64,000 nt of DNA from Yinghuangia sp045039925 (GCA_045039925.1 CP108400.1:7254001-7318000), one strand, 5' to 3'. Numbered from the stretch's first letter, positions 43,886 to 53,373 are shown. Numbers and translations are program-made. The notes: generated from the sequence alone by a model not told the origin.

Positions 43886-45349
43886 GTGAGCGCCGCACCC
43901 TCGACGACCGACGCCACCGCAGTCGGTGCGGGAGCAGGCACGGGAGCAGGCACGGGAGCAGGCGCGGACGCCGACACGGTTGCCGACACGGGACCTGGCA
44001 GCGGCGCCGGACCCGAGGGCATCCTCCTGCGCCAGGCCCGCCGCGAGTCGTCCGCCCGGACGTACGCACGGTCGCTGCCCATCGTCCCGGTCCGCGCCAA
44101 GGGCATGACCGTCGAAGGCGCCGACGGCCGCCGCTACCTCGACTGCCTCTCCGGCGCCGGCACGCTCGCGCTCGGACACAACCACCCCGTGGTGCTGGAG
44201 GCGATCCGCGGCGTCCTCGACTCCGGCGCCCCGCTGCACGTCCTCGACCTCGCGACCCCGGTCAAGGACCGCTTCGTCGAGGCGCTGTTCGAAACGCTGC
44301 CACCGGAGTTCGCGCGCGACGCCCGCATCCAGTTCTGCGGACCCGCGGGCACCGACGGCGTGGAGGCGGCACTCAAGCTGGTGCGCACCGCCACCGGGCG
44401 GCGCGGCATGCTGGCGTTCGCCGGGGCGTACCACGGCATGACGGCCGGGGCGCTCGCGGTCAGCGGCGACACCGCGATCCGCGAGGCGATCGGGCCGGGG
44501 GCGGACGAGGTGGCGCGGCTGCCGTACCCGCACGCGTACCGCTGCCCGTTCGGCGCCGGCGGCGGCGAGAGCGCACGGCTCGCCGCCCGCTACACCGAGA
44601 CCCTGCTCGACGACCCGTCCGGCGGCGTCGCGGCACCCGCCGCGATGATCCTCGAGGTCGTGCAGGGCGAAGGCGGGGTCATCCCCGCCCCCGACGCATG
44701 GCTGCGCGAGATGCGCCGGATCACCGACGAACGCGGCATCCCGCTGATCGTCGACGAGGTGCAGACCGGCCTCGGACGCACCGGCGCCTTCTGGGCCGTC
44801 GAGCACAGCGGGATCGTGCCCGACGTCATGGTCATCTCCAAGGCGGTCGGCGGCTCCCTGCCGCTCGCCGTCGTCGTCTACCGCGGCGACCTCGACCGCT
44901 GGTGGCCGGGCGCGCACGCCGGCACCTTCCGCGGCAACCAGCTCGCCATGGCGGCCGGCACCGCGACCATCGGCTTCATCCGCGAGAACCGCCTCGACGA
45001 GGAGGCCGCGCGACTCGGCGCACGGCTCACCGCGGGGCTGCGCCGACTCATGGACGCCGAGCCCGCGGTCGGCGACGTCCGCGGCCGCGGCCTCATGATC
45101 GGCATCGAGATCGTCGACCCCGACGCCGGCCCCGGGCCCGACGGCTCCCGCCCGCCCGCGCCCGAACTCGCCGCCGCGGTACGCGCCGAGGCCCTGGAAC
45201 GCGGTCTTATCATCGAACTCGGCGGCCGGCACGGCACGGTGGTGCGCCTGCTGCCGCCGCTCACGATGACCGAGGCCCAGGCCGACGCCGTGCTGGACCG
45301 GCTCTGCGAGGCGGTGGCCGCCGCCGTGGCACACCGGAGGAGCGCATGA
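43886..45349 (+). CDS. rhbA: Diaminobutyrate--2-oxoglutarate aminotransferase (RhbA-like)
   Basis: A 487-residue class III PLP aminotransferase expected to make L-2,4-diaminobutyrate from aspartate semialdehyde. Motifs: YLDCLSGAGTLALGHNHP, FCGPAGTDGVEAALKL, AYHGMTAGALA, ILEVVQGEGGVIP, IVDEVQTGLGRTG, PLP lysine in VISKAVGGS, and THFRGNQ-like AGTFRGNQLAMAAG. An Ala/Gly/Thr-rich N-terminus precedes residue 55. GTG 43886 gives seven-base spacing from GGGAGG; ATG 43880 is too close. Its stop overlaps the next start (ATGA). With the decarboxylase it supplies 1,3-diaminopropane for the siderophore. Confidence 0.9.
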   Translation: MSAAPSTTDATAVGAGAGTGAGTGAGADADTVADTGPGSGAGPEGILLRQARRESSARTYARSLPIVPVRAKGMTVEGADGRRYLDCLSGAGTLALGHNHPVVLEAIRGVLDSGAPLHVLDLATPVKDRFVEALFETLPPEFARDARIQFCGPAGTDGVEAALKLVRTATGRRGMLAFAGAYHGMTAGALAVSGDTAIREAIGPGADEVARLPYPHAYRCPFGAGGGESARLAARYTETLLDDPSGGVAAPAAMILEVVQGEGGVIPAPDAWLREMRRITDERGIPLIVDEVQTGLGRTGAFWAVEHSGIVPDVMVISKAVGGSLPLAVVVYRGDLDRWWPGAHAGTFRGNQLAMAAGTATIGFIRENRLDEEAARLGARLTAGLRRLMDAEPAVGDVRGRGLMIGIEIVDPDAGPGPDGSRPPAPELAAAVRAEALERGLIIELGGRHGTVVRLLPPLTMTEAQADAVLDRLCEAVAAAVAHRRSA

Positions 45350-46977
45350 TCGTGTCCGATCCGACGCCCGACCCGGCGCCGGAGCCGCCGCTGGAGTCGG
45401 CCGTGCGGGCGACCGTGGAGTCACCCCTGGAGACGGCCGTGCAGTCCGCGCCGGGGCCCGCACCGGAGCCCGCGGTTCTCCCGCCGGTTCTCCCGGCGCA
45501 GCAGGCCTTCGCCGCGCCGCTCGCCGGGGGCGTCTCCGGCCCCGACGCGCTCGGCGAACTCCTCGACGTCGTCCTCACCGCGCTCGCCGCCGGGGCGCGG
45601 GACCGCGGCGGGCCGCTGCCGCCCGGCGGGCCCCCCGCCGTCGACGCCGCCGTACGCCGCGCCCTCGCCGCCGACCCGCTGCCCGCCCGCGGCGTCGGCG
45701 CGGGCGAGGCACTTGCCGTACTGACGCGCGCCCTGGCGTACGGCACGACCGACCCCGCCGACCCCGCCTGCGCCGGACACCTGCACTGCCCGCCGCTCGC
45801 CGTCGCGGTCGCCGCCGACCTCGCCGCCTCCGCCCTCAACCCGTCGCTCGACTCGTGGGACCAGGCCCCCGCGGCCACCGCGCTGGAGACCGAGGTCGTC
45901 GCCGCACTCGCCGCGTTGGCCGGCTTCACCCCGGGCCTCGCCGCGGGCACCGTCACCACCGGCGGCACCGAGTCCAACCTGCTCGGCCTGCTCCTCGCGC
46001 GCGATCGCGGCGGGCCCAGCGCGGGCCGCCACCGCATCCTGTGCTCGGACGCCGCGCACTTCTCCGTCCGCCGGTCCGCCGCCCTCCTCGGCATGGGCGA
46101 CGACGCCGTGGTGCCCGTCGCGACCGGCACCGACCACCGCATCGACCCCGGCGCGCTCGACGCCGTGTGCCGCCGCGTCCTCGCCGCGAACGACCGCCCC
46201 ACCGCGATCGTCGCCACTGCCGGCACCACCGACCTCGGGGCCGTCGACCCGCTCGCGGCCTGCGCGGACGTCGCCCGCGAGCACGGCGTCTGGCTGCACG
46301 TCGACGCGGCGTACGGCGGCGGCGCGCTGTTCTCCGACCGCCTCGCACGCCTCCTGCACGGCATCGACCGCGCCGACTCGATCGGCCTCGACCTGCACAA
46401 GCTCGGCTGGCAGCCGATCGCCGCGGGCGTCTTCCTGGTGCGCGACCGCGCGCTGTTCGCCCCGCTGACCCAGCGCGCGAAGTACCTCAACCCGGCGGAC
46501 GACGAGCACGCGGGCCTGCCCAGCCTGCTCGGACACTCGCCGCGCACCACCCGCCGCGCCGACGTCTTCAAGATCGCGGTCACCCTGCGGGCCCTCGGCC
46601 GCGACGGACTCGGCGCACTCGTCGACCGCTGCCACGCGCTCGCGCGCTACGCGGGGGAGCGCATCGACCGCGACCCCGGCCCCGGCGCCCTCGAACTGAC
46701 CGCCGAACCGGTACTGACCTCCGTGGTGTTCCGGTACGTCCCGCACCCGCACCCGGGCGAGCCCGTCGGCCGCCACGCCGACCTGGTCAACGCCGAACTG
46801 CGCCGCCGCCTGCTCACCTCGGGCCGGGCCGTGGTCGGCCGCACCGAGATCGGCACCGGCCCAGGGTCGGTGCGCCTGAAGCTCACCCTGCTCAACCCGT
46901 ACGCCTCCGAGCGCGACGTGGACGCGCTGCTGCGCGCGGTCGTGGAGGCAGGGCGGGCAGTGGAGCGCGACCTGTGA
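45346..46977 (+). CDS. rhbB: L-2,4-diaminobutyrate decarboxylase (RhbB-like)
   Basis: A 543-residue group II PLP decarboxylase, predicted to form 1,3-diaminopropane from diaminobutyrate. Motifs: CAGHLHCPPLAVAVAADL, GTVTTGGTESNLLGLL, HVDAAYGGGALFSDR and the PLP-binding lysine in DLHKLGWQPI. The first 60 residues are a Pro/Glu-rich tail. ATGA overlap with the aminotransferase and GGAGGAG show coupling. By motif alone it could be a lysine or ornithine decarboxylase like DesA; the adjacent aminotransferase favours diaminobutyrate. Confidence 0.88.
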   Translation: MIVSDPTPDPAPEPPLESAVRATVESPLETAVQSAPGPAPEPAVLPPVLPAQQAFAAPLAGGVSGPDALGELLDVVLTALAAGARDRGGPLPPGGPPAVDAAVRRALAADPLPARGVGAGEALAVLTRALAYGTTDPADPACAGHLHCPPLAVAVAADLAASALNPSLDSWDQAPAATALETEVVAALAALAGFTPGLAAGTVTTGGTESNLLGLLLARDRGGPSAGRHRILCSDAAHFSVRRSAALLGMGDDAVVPVATGTDHRIDPGALDAVCRRVLAANDRPTAIVATAGTTDLGAVDPLAACADVAREHGVWLHVDAAYGGGALFSDRLARLLHGIDRADSIGLDLHKLGWQPIAAGVFLVRDRALFAPLTQRAKYLNPADDEHAGLPSLLGHSPRTTRRADVFKIAVTLRALGRDGLGALVDRCHALARYAGERIDRDPGPGALELTAEPVLTSVVFRYVPHPHPGEPVGRHADLVNAELRRRLLTSGRAVVGRTEIGTGPGSVRLKLTLLNPYASERDVDALLRAVVEAGRAVERDL

Positions 46978-46980
46978 CCC

Positions 46981-47105
46981 ACCGGCAGAACCAAGCGCCG
47001 CGGCAGCACCGGACACCGCGGCAGAACCAGGCACTGCGGCCGAACCAGGCACCGCGGCAAGACCAAGCACCGCGGCAGCACCCGGCACCGCCGCAGAACC
47101 TCCCG
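46981..47105 (+). repeat. 18-bp minisatellite inside the siderophore operon
   Basis: About seven copies of CCGCGGCAGAACCAGGCA-type units with 1-4 differences each (clear boundaries at 46998, 47016, 47034, 47052, 47070, 47088). It starts right after the decarboxylase stop and occupies most of the only large gap in the operon. A 185-base stretch without a gene (47106-47290) follows, with an AT-richer segment near 47155-47215. Confidence 0.9.
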
Positions 47106-47290
47106 GCGCCCCCGCCGCACCGCCGGCTCGGCATAGCCCGCTGACGCGCCGTGGAATCTTGCTGTTTGCCCAACTCTCCCCAGATTTCCCCTAATTTCCG
47201 CGAAACACGGGCCAAATGGTCGACATCGCCGGAAATCCCCAGATCATCGATGGATGTCGGTCCACCCGGGCCGATCGAACCCCCGGAGCC

Positions 47291-49123
47291 ATGATGACGA
47301 CCGCAGGTCCCGCCGTGCCTGTCGGAGTCCCCGTGCCCGCCCCCGCACACCCCGCCGCCCCCGCGGGCGACGAGACGCGCACCTGGACAGGCGACCCGCT
47401 CGACCACCCCGACCCCGACCGCGTCGGCGACGCCGCCGCGACCGAGGCCCTGCTGCGCTGCTGGGTCCGCGAACGCGGCGTACCGCGACCGCCCGCCGAC
47501 CAGCCCCTGCGCCTGCCCATGCCCGCCACCGGCGTGACCCTCGAAGTGCCCGTCCGCTACTGGTCGCAGGCCGGCTGGCACCGCCTCGGCCCGCCCCGCC
47601 TCGCGGACGCCCCCGGCCCCGACCTCGACGCCGTCACCGTCGCCTCGCTGCTCGGCCGCGAAGCCGCCGGCGCCACCGCGGCCGCCCGCACGGACACCGC
47701 CGCCCGCGTCGCCGACTCCGCCCGCCGCACCGCCGACCACGTACGCCACCGCCGCGCGCACCCCGACGACCCGCCCGGCACCACGCCGTTCCTCGCCGCC
47801 GAACAGGCCCTGCTCCTCGGCCACCCCACCCACCCCACCCCGAAGAGCCGCGACGGCCTGACCACCGCGGAAGCCGCCGCCTACGCCCCCGAACTGCGCG
47901 GCTCCTTCCCCCTCCACTGGTTCGCCGTCCACCAGGACCTGGTGACCCAGGACAGCACCACCGGGACGTCCGCGGCCGCCCTGGCCGCCGCACTCTCCGA
48001 CGGACTCGTCGGCCCCGAGGACCACGTCCTCGTCCCCGTGCACCCCTGGCAGGCCCGCGACCTCGCACACCGCCCCGGCATCCGCGCCCTCCTCGACGTC
48101 GCCCTCATCCGCGACCTCGGCCCCTTCGGACCGCCGTGGCACCCCACTTCGTCGGTCCGCACCGTCTACCGGCCCGGCGCACCCGTCATGCTCAAGCTCT
48201 CCCTCGGCCTGCGCATCACCAATTCGCGCCGCGAGAACCTCCGCAAGGAACTCCTGCGCGGCGTCGAGGTCGACCGCATCCTGCGCGGCGGCCTCGCCGC
48301 CGAACTCCGGGCCGCCCACCCCGGCTTCGACATCGTCCGCGACGTCGCCTGGCTCGCCGTCGACGCCCCGCGCACCAGCGGCCCGGAACGCGCCGAGAGC
48401 GGCCTCGAACTCGTCTTCCGCGACAACCCGTTCGGCGCCGACGACGTCGCCTGCGTCGCGGGCCTGGTCGCCGAACGCCCCGGCATGGGCCCGTCCCGCC
48501 TCGCCGCCCTCGTCCACACCCTCGCCGAACGCACCGGCCGCGGCACCGCCTCCGTCGCCGAGGAGTGGTTCGCGCGCTACCTCGCCGTCGTCGCCGACCC
48601 CATCCTGTGGCTCGACGCACACGCCGGGATCGCCCTGGAAGCCCACCAGCAGAACACCCTCGTCGTCCTCGACCCCGACGGCTGGCCCGCCGGCGGCCGC
48701 TTCCGCGACAACCAGGGCTACTACTTCCGCAACTCCCGCACCGCCGACCTGCACCAGCGGCTCCTCGGCGCGGGCGGCGGCAGCGACACCTTCGTCCCCG
48801 ACGACGTCGCCGACGAACGCCTCGCCTACTACCTCGGCGTCAACAACCTCCTCGGCCTCGTCGGCGCGTTCGGCGCCCAGCGCCTCGCCGACGAGGACAC
48901 CCTCCTGCGCCGCCTGCACGCCACCCTCGCCGCCCACGCCCCCGGCGTACGCGCCGCGCGCCTGCTCACCGGCGACCCGACCCTGCGCTGCAAGGGCAAC
49001 CTCATGACCCGGCTGCACGGACTCGACGAGCTGGTCGGCCCCGTGGCCACCCAGTCCGTGTACGTCGACATCCCCAACCCGCTCCACGCACATCGCACGT
49101 CCGGAGGTGCCGTCCCCGCATGA
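47291..49123 (+). CDS. rhbC: NIS siderophore synthetase, IucA/IucC family (RhbC-like)
   Basis: A 610-residue ATP-dependent synthetase that condenses a carboxylic acid with an amine through an acyl-adenylate. Family motifs: GHPTHPTPKSRDGL, VPVHPWQ, TSSVRTVY, MLKLSLGLRITNSRRENLRK, EAHQQNTLV, RDNQGYYF and KGNLMTRL. By operon order it should add the first N-acetyl-N-hydroxy-diaminopropane to citrate. ATG 47291 follows CGGAG; the open frame extends to 47216. Its stop overlaps the acetyltransferase start (ATGA). Confidence 0.92.
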   Translation: MMTTAGPAVPVGVPVPAPAHPAAPAGDETRTWTGDPLDHPDPDRVGDAAATEALLRCWVRERGVPRPPADQPLRLPMPATGVTLEVPVRYWSQAGWHRLGPPRLADAPGPDLDAVTVASLLGREAAGATAAARTDTAARVADSARRTADHVRHRRAHPDDPPGTTPFLAAEQALLLGHPTHPTPKSRDGLTTAEAAAYAPELRGSFPLHWFAVHQDLVTQDSTTGTSAAALAAALSDGLVGPEDHVLVPVHPWQARDLAHRPGIRALLDVALIRDLGPFGPPWHPTSSVRTVYRPGAPVMLKLSLGLRITNSRRENLRKELLRGVEVDRILRGGLAAELRAAHPGFDIVRDVAWLAVDAPRTSGPERAESGLELVFRDNPFGADDVACVAGLVAERPGMGPSRLAALVHTLAERTGRGTASVAEEWFARYLAVVADPILWLDAHAGIALEAHQQNTLVVLDPDGWPAGGRFRDNQGYYFRNSRTADLHQRLLGAGGGSDTFVPDDVADERLAYYLGVNNLLGLVGAFGAQRLADEDTLLRRLHATLAAHAPGVRAARLLTGDPTLRCKGNLMTRLHGLDELVGPVATQSVYVDIPNPLHAHRTSGGAVPA

Positions 49124-49905
49124 CCGTGTCCCCGTTGTCCCCCGCCAACAGCCCCGCCGACGCCACAGTGGAGGCCGCCGTCCAGGCGGCCGCCGCGCAC
49201 CACGCCCAGACCACCGCCGACGCCGCCCCGGCCGTCGTCCCCGACGACACCCTCCGCGACGACGACACCCTCCGCCTCACCCACCGCCGCCTGCGCGAAG
49301 GGCTCTCCGGCCCGCTCACCGAGGCCAACCGCTGGGGCACCGTCTCGCTGCCCCCCGGCCGGTTCTCGTTCCACGAACTCCACCTCAAGCGCGACCTCCC
49401 GATCATCCACGAATGGATGAACGACCCCGAGGTCGCCCGCTGGTGGGAACTCGCCGGCGGAATCGAGGTCACCGGCAGCCACCTCGCCGCACACAGCCGC
49501 CTCACGCACGCCACCGCGTACGTCGGCTGCCTCGACGACCAGCCCGTCAGCTACTGGGAGCTCTACCGCGCCGACCTGGACCCGCTGGCCCGGCACTACG
49601 CGGCACACCCCCACGACGTCGGCCTCCACGTCCTCATCGGACCCGCCGCGCACCGCGGCCAGGGCCTCGGCTCGCTGCTCCTCCTGGTGGTCAGCGAACT
49701 CATCCTGCGCGCCGCCCCGGACACCCACCGCGTCATCGCCGAACCCGACGTACGCAACGCCGCCTCCATCGCCGCGTTCCGCCGCGCCGGCTTCCGCCGC
49801 TCCGTCGACCTGTCGCTGCCCGGCAAGACCGCCGCGCTCATGATCCGCGAGCGCCACCGCGACGGCGTCCCCACCGCGGACGGAACCCCGGCGGCGAGCG
49901 AGTGA
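49120..49905 (+). CDS. rhbD: Siderophore N-acyltransferase, GNAT (RhbD/IucB-like)
   Basis: A 261-residue acyl-CoA transferase expected to acetylate N-hydroxy-1,3-diaminopropane. The N-terminal roughly 80 residues are Ala-rich, followed by the IucB/RhbD pattern LPIIHEWMNDPEVARWWELAG, SYWELYRADLDPLA, the CoA loop AAHRGQGLGSLLLL and AEPDVRNAASIAAFRRAGFR. Coupled on both sides (ATGA, GTGA). Related DesC/IucB enzymes use acetyl or succinyl-CoA; acetyl is favoured by the schizokinen-type context. Confidence 0.9.
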   Translation: MTVSPLSPANSPADATVEAAVQAAAAHHAQTTADAAPAVVPDDTLRDDDTLRLTHRRLREGLSGPLTEANRWGTVSLPPGRFSFHELHLKRDLPIIHEWMNDPEVARWWELAGGIEVTGSHLAAHSRLTHATAYVGCLDDQPVSYWELYRADLDPLARHYAAHPHDVGLHVLIGPAAHRGQGLGSLLLLVVSELILRAAPDTHRVIAEPDVRNAASIAAFRRAGFRRSVDLSLPGKTAALMIRERHRDGVPTADGTPAASE

Positions 49906-51338
49906 CCGCACGCGAACTGCCCCACCCGCGCAGCGGCACCACCCGCCCCGACCCCGGAACCCCCGTCCACGACCTGGTCGGCATCGGCGTCGGCCCGTTC
50001 AACCTGGCCCTCGCCGCACTCGCCGACCGGGTCGGCGGCCTGCGCACCCTCTTCCTCGACCGGTCCACCGAGTTCCGCTGGCACCCCGGCCTCCTCATCG
50101 ACGGCACCACCCTGCAAGTGCCGTTCCTCGCCGACCTCGTCACCCTCGTCGACCCGACGAGCCCCTGGTCGTTCCTCGCCTACCTGCGGGCACACGACCG
50201 GCTGTTCCCGTTCTACTTCGCCGAGCGCTTCCACGTACCGCGCCGCGAGTACGACCACTACTGCCGCTGGGCCGCCGCCGCCCTCCCGTCCTGCCGCTTC
50301 GGCGCCGACGTCACCCGCGCCGCCTGGGACGCCCAGAGCGGCCTGTACCGCGTCGAGTTCCGCGACACCAAGACCGGCGAGACGCACCACGCCGCGGCCC
50401 GCAACCTCGTCCTCGGCATCGGCACCGAACCCGTCGTCCCCGCCCCGTTCGCCGACCTCCTCGACAACCACGGCCCCCGCGACGTCCTGCACAGCGCCGA
50501 CTACCTCGACCACCGCGACAGCCTCACCGCCGCCCCCGACGTCACCGTCGTCGGCTCCGGCCAGTCCGGCGCCGAGGTCTTCCTCGACCTGCTGCGCCGC
50601 CGCACCTCGCCGCGCCACCGCATCGCCTGGCTCACCCGCTCCCCGGCGTTCGCACCCATGGAGTACTCCAAACTCGGCCTGGAGCACTTCACCCCCGACT
50701 ACACCCGCTACTTCCACACCCTCGCCGAACCGGTGCGCGACCGCGTCCTGCCCGCCCAGGCCCAGCTCTACAAGGCCGTCAGCGCCGACACCCTCGCCGC
50801 CATCCACGACGAGCTCTACGAACGCGGTGTGGCCGGCGGCCGCGTCCGCGCCACCCTCATGCCGGGCGTCAGCGTCACCACCGTGGTCCGCACCCCGGCC
50901 GGCCTCGAACTCGGCTGCCACCACACGCAGCAGGACCGGGCGTTCGCCACCCTCACCGACAAGGTCGTCCTCGCCACCGGGTACGCCCCCCGGCGACCCG
51001 ACCTCCTCGACCCCCTCGACGCGCACCTCCTGCGCGACGCCCGCGGACGCCCCCGCATCGGCCTCGACCACCGCATCGCACTCGACGAGTCGGTGACCGG
51101 CGGCCTCTACGTGCAGAACGCCGAACTCCACACCCACGGCGTCGGCACCCCGGACCTCGGCCTCGGCGCCCACCGCGCCGCCGTCATCCTCAACGCCGTC
51201 TGCGGACGCGCCGTCTACCGGCTGCCCGCCCGCACCGCATACACCACCTTCGGACTCGCCGCCGGAGACACCGCGGCCCCTGTCCCACTCCCGGCACCGC
51301 CCGACGAACTGGAGACGCCCCGTGTCCCTGCCCACTGA
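49902..51338 (+). CDS. rhbE: Diamine N-monooxygenase (RhbE-like)
   Basis: A 478-residue FAD- and NADPH-dependent N-hydroxylase of the lysine/ornithine monooxygenase family, predicted to hydroxylate 1,3-diaminopropane. FAD loop VGIGVGPFNLALAAL, LQVPFLADLVTLVDPTSPWSFLAYL, NADPH loop VVGSGQSGAEVFLDLL, TPDYTRYFH and the ATGY signature (VVLATGYAPR). GTG start overlaps the acetyltransferase stop (GTGA); its 3' end overlaps the next gene by 17 bases. Confidence 0.92.
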   Translation: MTARELPHPRSGTTRPDPGTPVHDLVGIGVGPFNLALAALADRVGGLRTLFLDRSTEFRWHPGLLIDGTTLQVPFLADLVTLVDPTSPWSFLAYLRAHDRLFPFYFAERFHVPRREYDHYCRWAAAALPSCRFGADVTRAAWDAQSGLYRVEFRDTKTGETHHAAARNLVLGIGTEPVVPAPFADLLDNHGPRDVLHSADYLDHRDSLTAAPDVTVVGSGQSGAEVFLDLLRRRTSPRHRIAWLTRSPAFAPMEYSKLGLEHFTPDYTRYFHTLAEPVRDRVLPAQAQLYKAVSADTLAAIHDELYERGVAGGRVRATLMPGVSVTTVVRTPAGLELGCHHTQQDRAFATLTDKVVLATGYAPRRPDLLDPLDAHLLRDARGRPRIGLDHRIALDESVTGGLYVQNAELHTHGVGTPDLGLGAHRAAVILNAVCGRAVYRLPARTAYTTFGLAAGDTAAPVPLPAPPDELETPRVPAH

Positions 51339-53244
51339 GCCCGCCCTCACCGAGCACGCCCTCACCACGACCCGACCCGGCACGGCCCCCTTACCGGACG
51401 GCGGCCCCGGCACCGAAGCCGCGCCACCCGGCACCGCGGCCGCCTCCGTCCCCGCGGCCCGCAGCGCCGACCCGCCCCGCCAGGACGACGCGTGGGCCCG
51501 CGCCGGACGCGCGATGCTCGCCAAGGCCGTCGCCGAGTTCGCGTACGAGGAACTCCTCACCCCCGTCCACGAACACGGCGACACCTACCGCGTCGACCTC
51601 CCCGGCGAGGTGCGCTACGGATTCCGCGCCCGGCGCGGCGCGTACGACTGCTGGCACGTCGAACCCGCCTCGCTGCGCCGCACCGGCCCCCTCGGCGACG
51701 AACCCGGCGACGACATGCTGCGGTTCCTCCTCGACGCGCACTCCACCCTCGGCCTCACCGGCGACACCGCGGGCCACCTCGTCCGCGAACTCACCGCGAC
51801 GCTGGCCGCCGACGTCGCCATCGGCACCACCGCCCAGCCCGCGTCCGTACTCGCCGAACTCGACTACGCGGACCTCGAAGGCCACCAGACCGGCCACCCC
51901 TGGATCGTCGCCAACAAGGGCCGCCTCGGCTTCTCCGCCACCGACGCGGCCGGCTACGCACCCGAGTCGCGGCGCACCCTGCGCCTGCCCTGGATCGCCG
52001 TCCACCGCAGCCTCGCGCACTACCGCGCCGTCCCCGGACTCGACGAACACCGCCTCTACTCCGAGGAATTGGACCCCGCCACCGCCCAGCGCTTCGGCGA
52101 GCGCATGGTCTCCCGGCTCGGCGAGGACGCCGACTTCGGCGCCTACCTGTGGATGCCGGTCCACCCCTGGCAGTGGGACGAGACCGTCGCCACGCTGTTC
52201 GCCCCCGACATCGCCGCCGGACGCATCATCCGCCTCGGCGAGGCCCCGGACCGCTACCTCGCCCAGCAGTCCGTCCGCACCTTCCTCGACACCGACCAGC
52301 CGGCCCGACGCACCGTCAAACTCCCGCTGTCCGTGCTCAACACGCTCGTCTGGCGCGGCCTCCCCACCGAACGCACCCTCGCCGCGCCCGCGGTCACCGC
52401 CTGGGTCCACGCACTCCGCGACAACGACGAATTCCTGCGCGACGAATGCCGCGTCATCCTGCTCGGCGAAACCGCGTCCGTCACCGTGCGGCACCCCGTC
52501 CTCGAAGACCTCCCCGGCGTGCCCTACCAGTACCGCGAACTGCTCGGCACCATCTGGCGCGAACCCCTCACCCCGTACCTCGACCACGGCGAACGCGCCC
52601 GCACCCTCGCGTCGCTGCTGCACATCGACCCGTACGGCCGCCCCTTCGTCGCCGAACTCGTCGACCGCTCCGGCATCGCCCCGCGCGCGTGGCTGCGCGC
52701 CCTCTTCCACACCATGCTGCCGCCGCTGCTGCACTGCCTCTACCGCTACGGCCTCGTCTTCTCACCGCACGGCGAGAACGCCATCGTCGTGTTCGACGAG
52801 GACGACGTCCCGGTGCGCCTCGCCGTCAAGGACTTCGTCGACGACGTCAACATCAGCGACCGGCCGCTGCCCGAACTCGACGGACTGCCCGACGAGGTGG
52901 ACGCCGTACTGCTGCGCGAAGCGCCCGCGTACCTCTGCCAGTTCATCCACGCGGCCCTCCTCGTCGGGCACTACCGCTACCTCGCCGACATCGCGGAGAT
53001 GCACCTCGGCGTGCCCCAGGCCGACTTCTGGGCCATGGTCCGCGACGAGATCCGCGACCACCAGGCGCGCTTCCCCGAACTCGCGGACCGGCACCAGATG
53101 TTCGACCTCCTCACCCCGCGCATCGACCGGCTGTGCCTCAACCGGAACCGCCTGCTGCTCGACGGATACCGCGACCGGCCCGGCCGCCCGCACGTCGCCG
53201 CGCACGGCACCGTCCCCAACCCCCTGTACGGCGGACCGAGCTGA
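51322..53244 (+). CDS. rhbF: NIS siderophore synthetase, IucA/IucC family (RhbF-like)
   Basis: A 640-residue second synthetase, expected to complete the siderophore by the last amide bond. Motifs: GHPWIVANKGRLGFS, MPVHPWQWDETV, AQQSVRTFLD, RTVKLPLSVLNT, SPHGENAIVVFDEDD and VKDFVDDVNIS. GTG 51322 with GGAGA upstream is the only start before an internal Met at codon 65. Codon 24 (51391-51393) is TTA, the only one I noticed in the window's genes, so translation may depend on the bldA tRNA. The N-terminal 55 residues are a non-conserved Pro/Thr-rich extension. Last gene of the operon. Confidence 0.92.
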   Translation: MSLPTEPALTEHALTTTRPGTAPLPDGGPGTEAAPPGTAAASVPAARSADPPRQDDAWARAGRAMLAKAVAEFAYEELLTPVHEHGDTYRVDLPGEVRYGFRARRGAYDCWHVEPASLRRTGPLGDEPGDDMLRFLLDAHSTLGLTGDTAGHLVRELTATLAADVAIGTTAQPASVLAELDYADLEGHQTGHPWIVANKGRLGFSATDAAGYAPESRRTLRLPWIAVHRSLAHYRAVPGLDEHRLYSEELDPATAQRFGERMVSRLGEDADFGAYLWMPVHPWQWDETVATLFAPDIAAGRIIRLGEAPDRYLAQQSVRTFLDTDQPARRTVKLPLSVLNTLVWRGLPTERTLAAPAVTAWVHALRDNDEFLRDECRVILLGETASVTVRHPVLEDLPGVPYQYRELLGTIWREPLTPYLDHGERARTLASLLHIDPYGRPFVAELVDRSGIAPRAWLRALFHTMLPPLLHCLYRYGLVFSPHGENAIVVFDEDDVPVRLAVKDFVDDVNISDRPLPELDGLPDEVDAVLLREAPAYLCQFIHAALLVGHYRYLADIAEMHLGVPQADFWAMVRDEIRDHQARFPELADRHQMFDLLTPRIDRLCLNRNRLLLDGYRDRPGRPHVAAHGTVPNPLYGGPS

Positions 53245-53373
53245 CGAAGACCGGGGAATCCCGACGAAGCCCGGCGAACCGGGCCCCGCGGACGGGTCCG
53301 CCGCGCGCACCCGGGGCGCGGCAGCTCGAAGATGACCATGGTGTGATTCCTGTCACGATGCCACAATGCGCCG

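Noticed and set aside
47254..49905. Open frame of 883 codons through the NIS synthetase and acetyltransferase
   Set aside because: Its first part is a +2 frame Arg/Pro-rich shadow of the synthetase; only the last 261 codons are the real acetyltransferase.
44000..53244. Classic desferrioxamine (desABCD) cluster
   Set aside because: The operon has a class III aminotransferase and two NIS synthetases, so rhb-type biosynthesis fits better.
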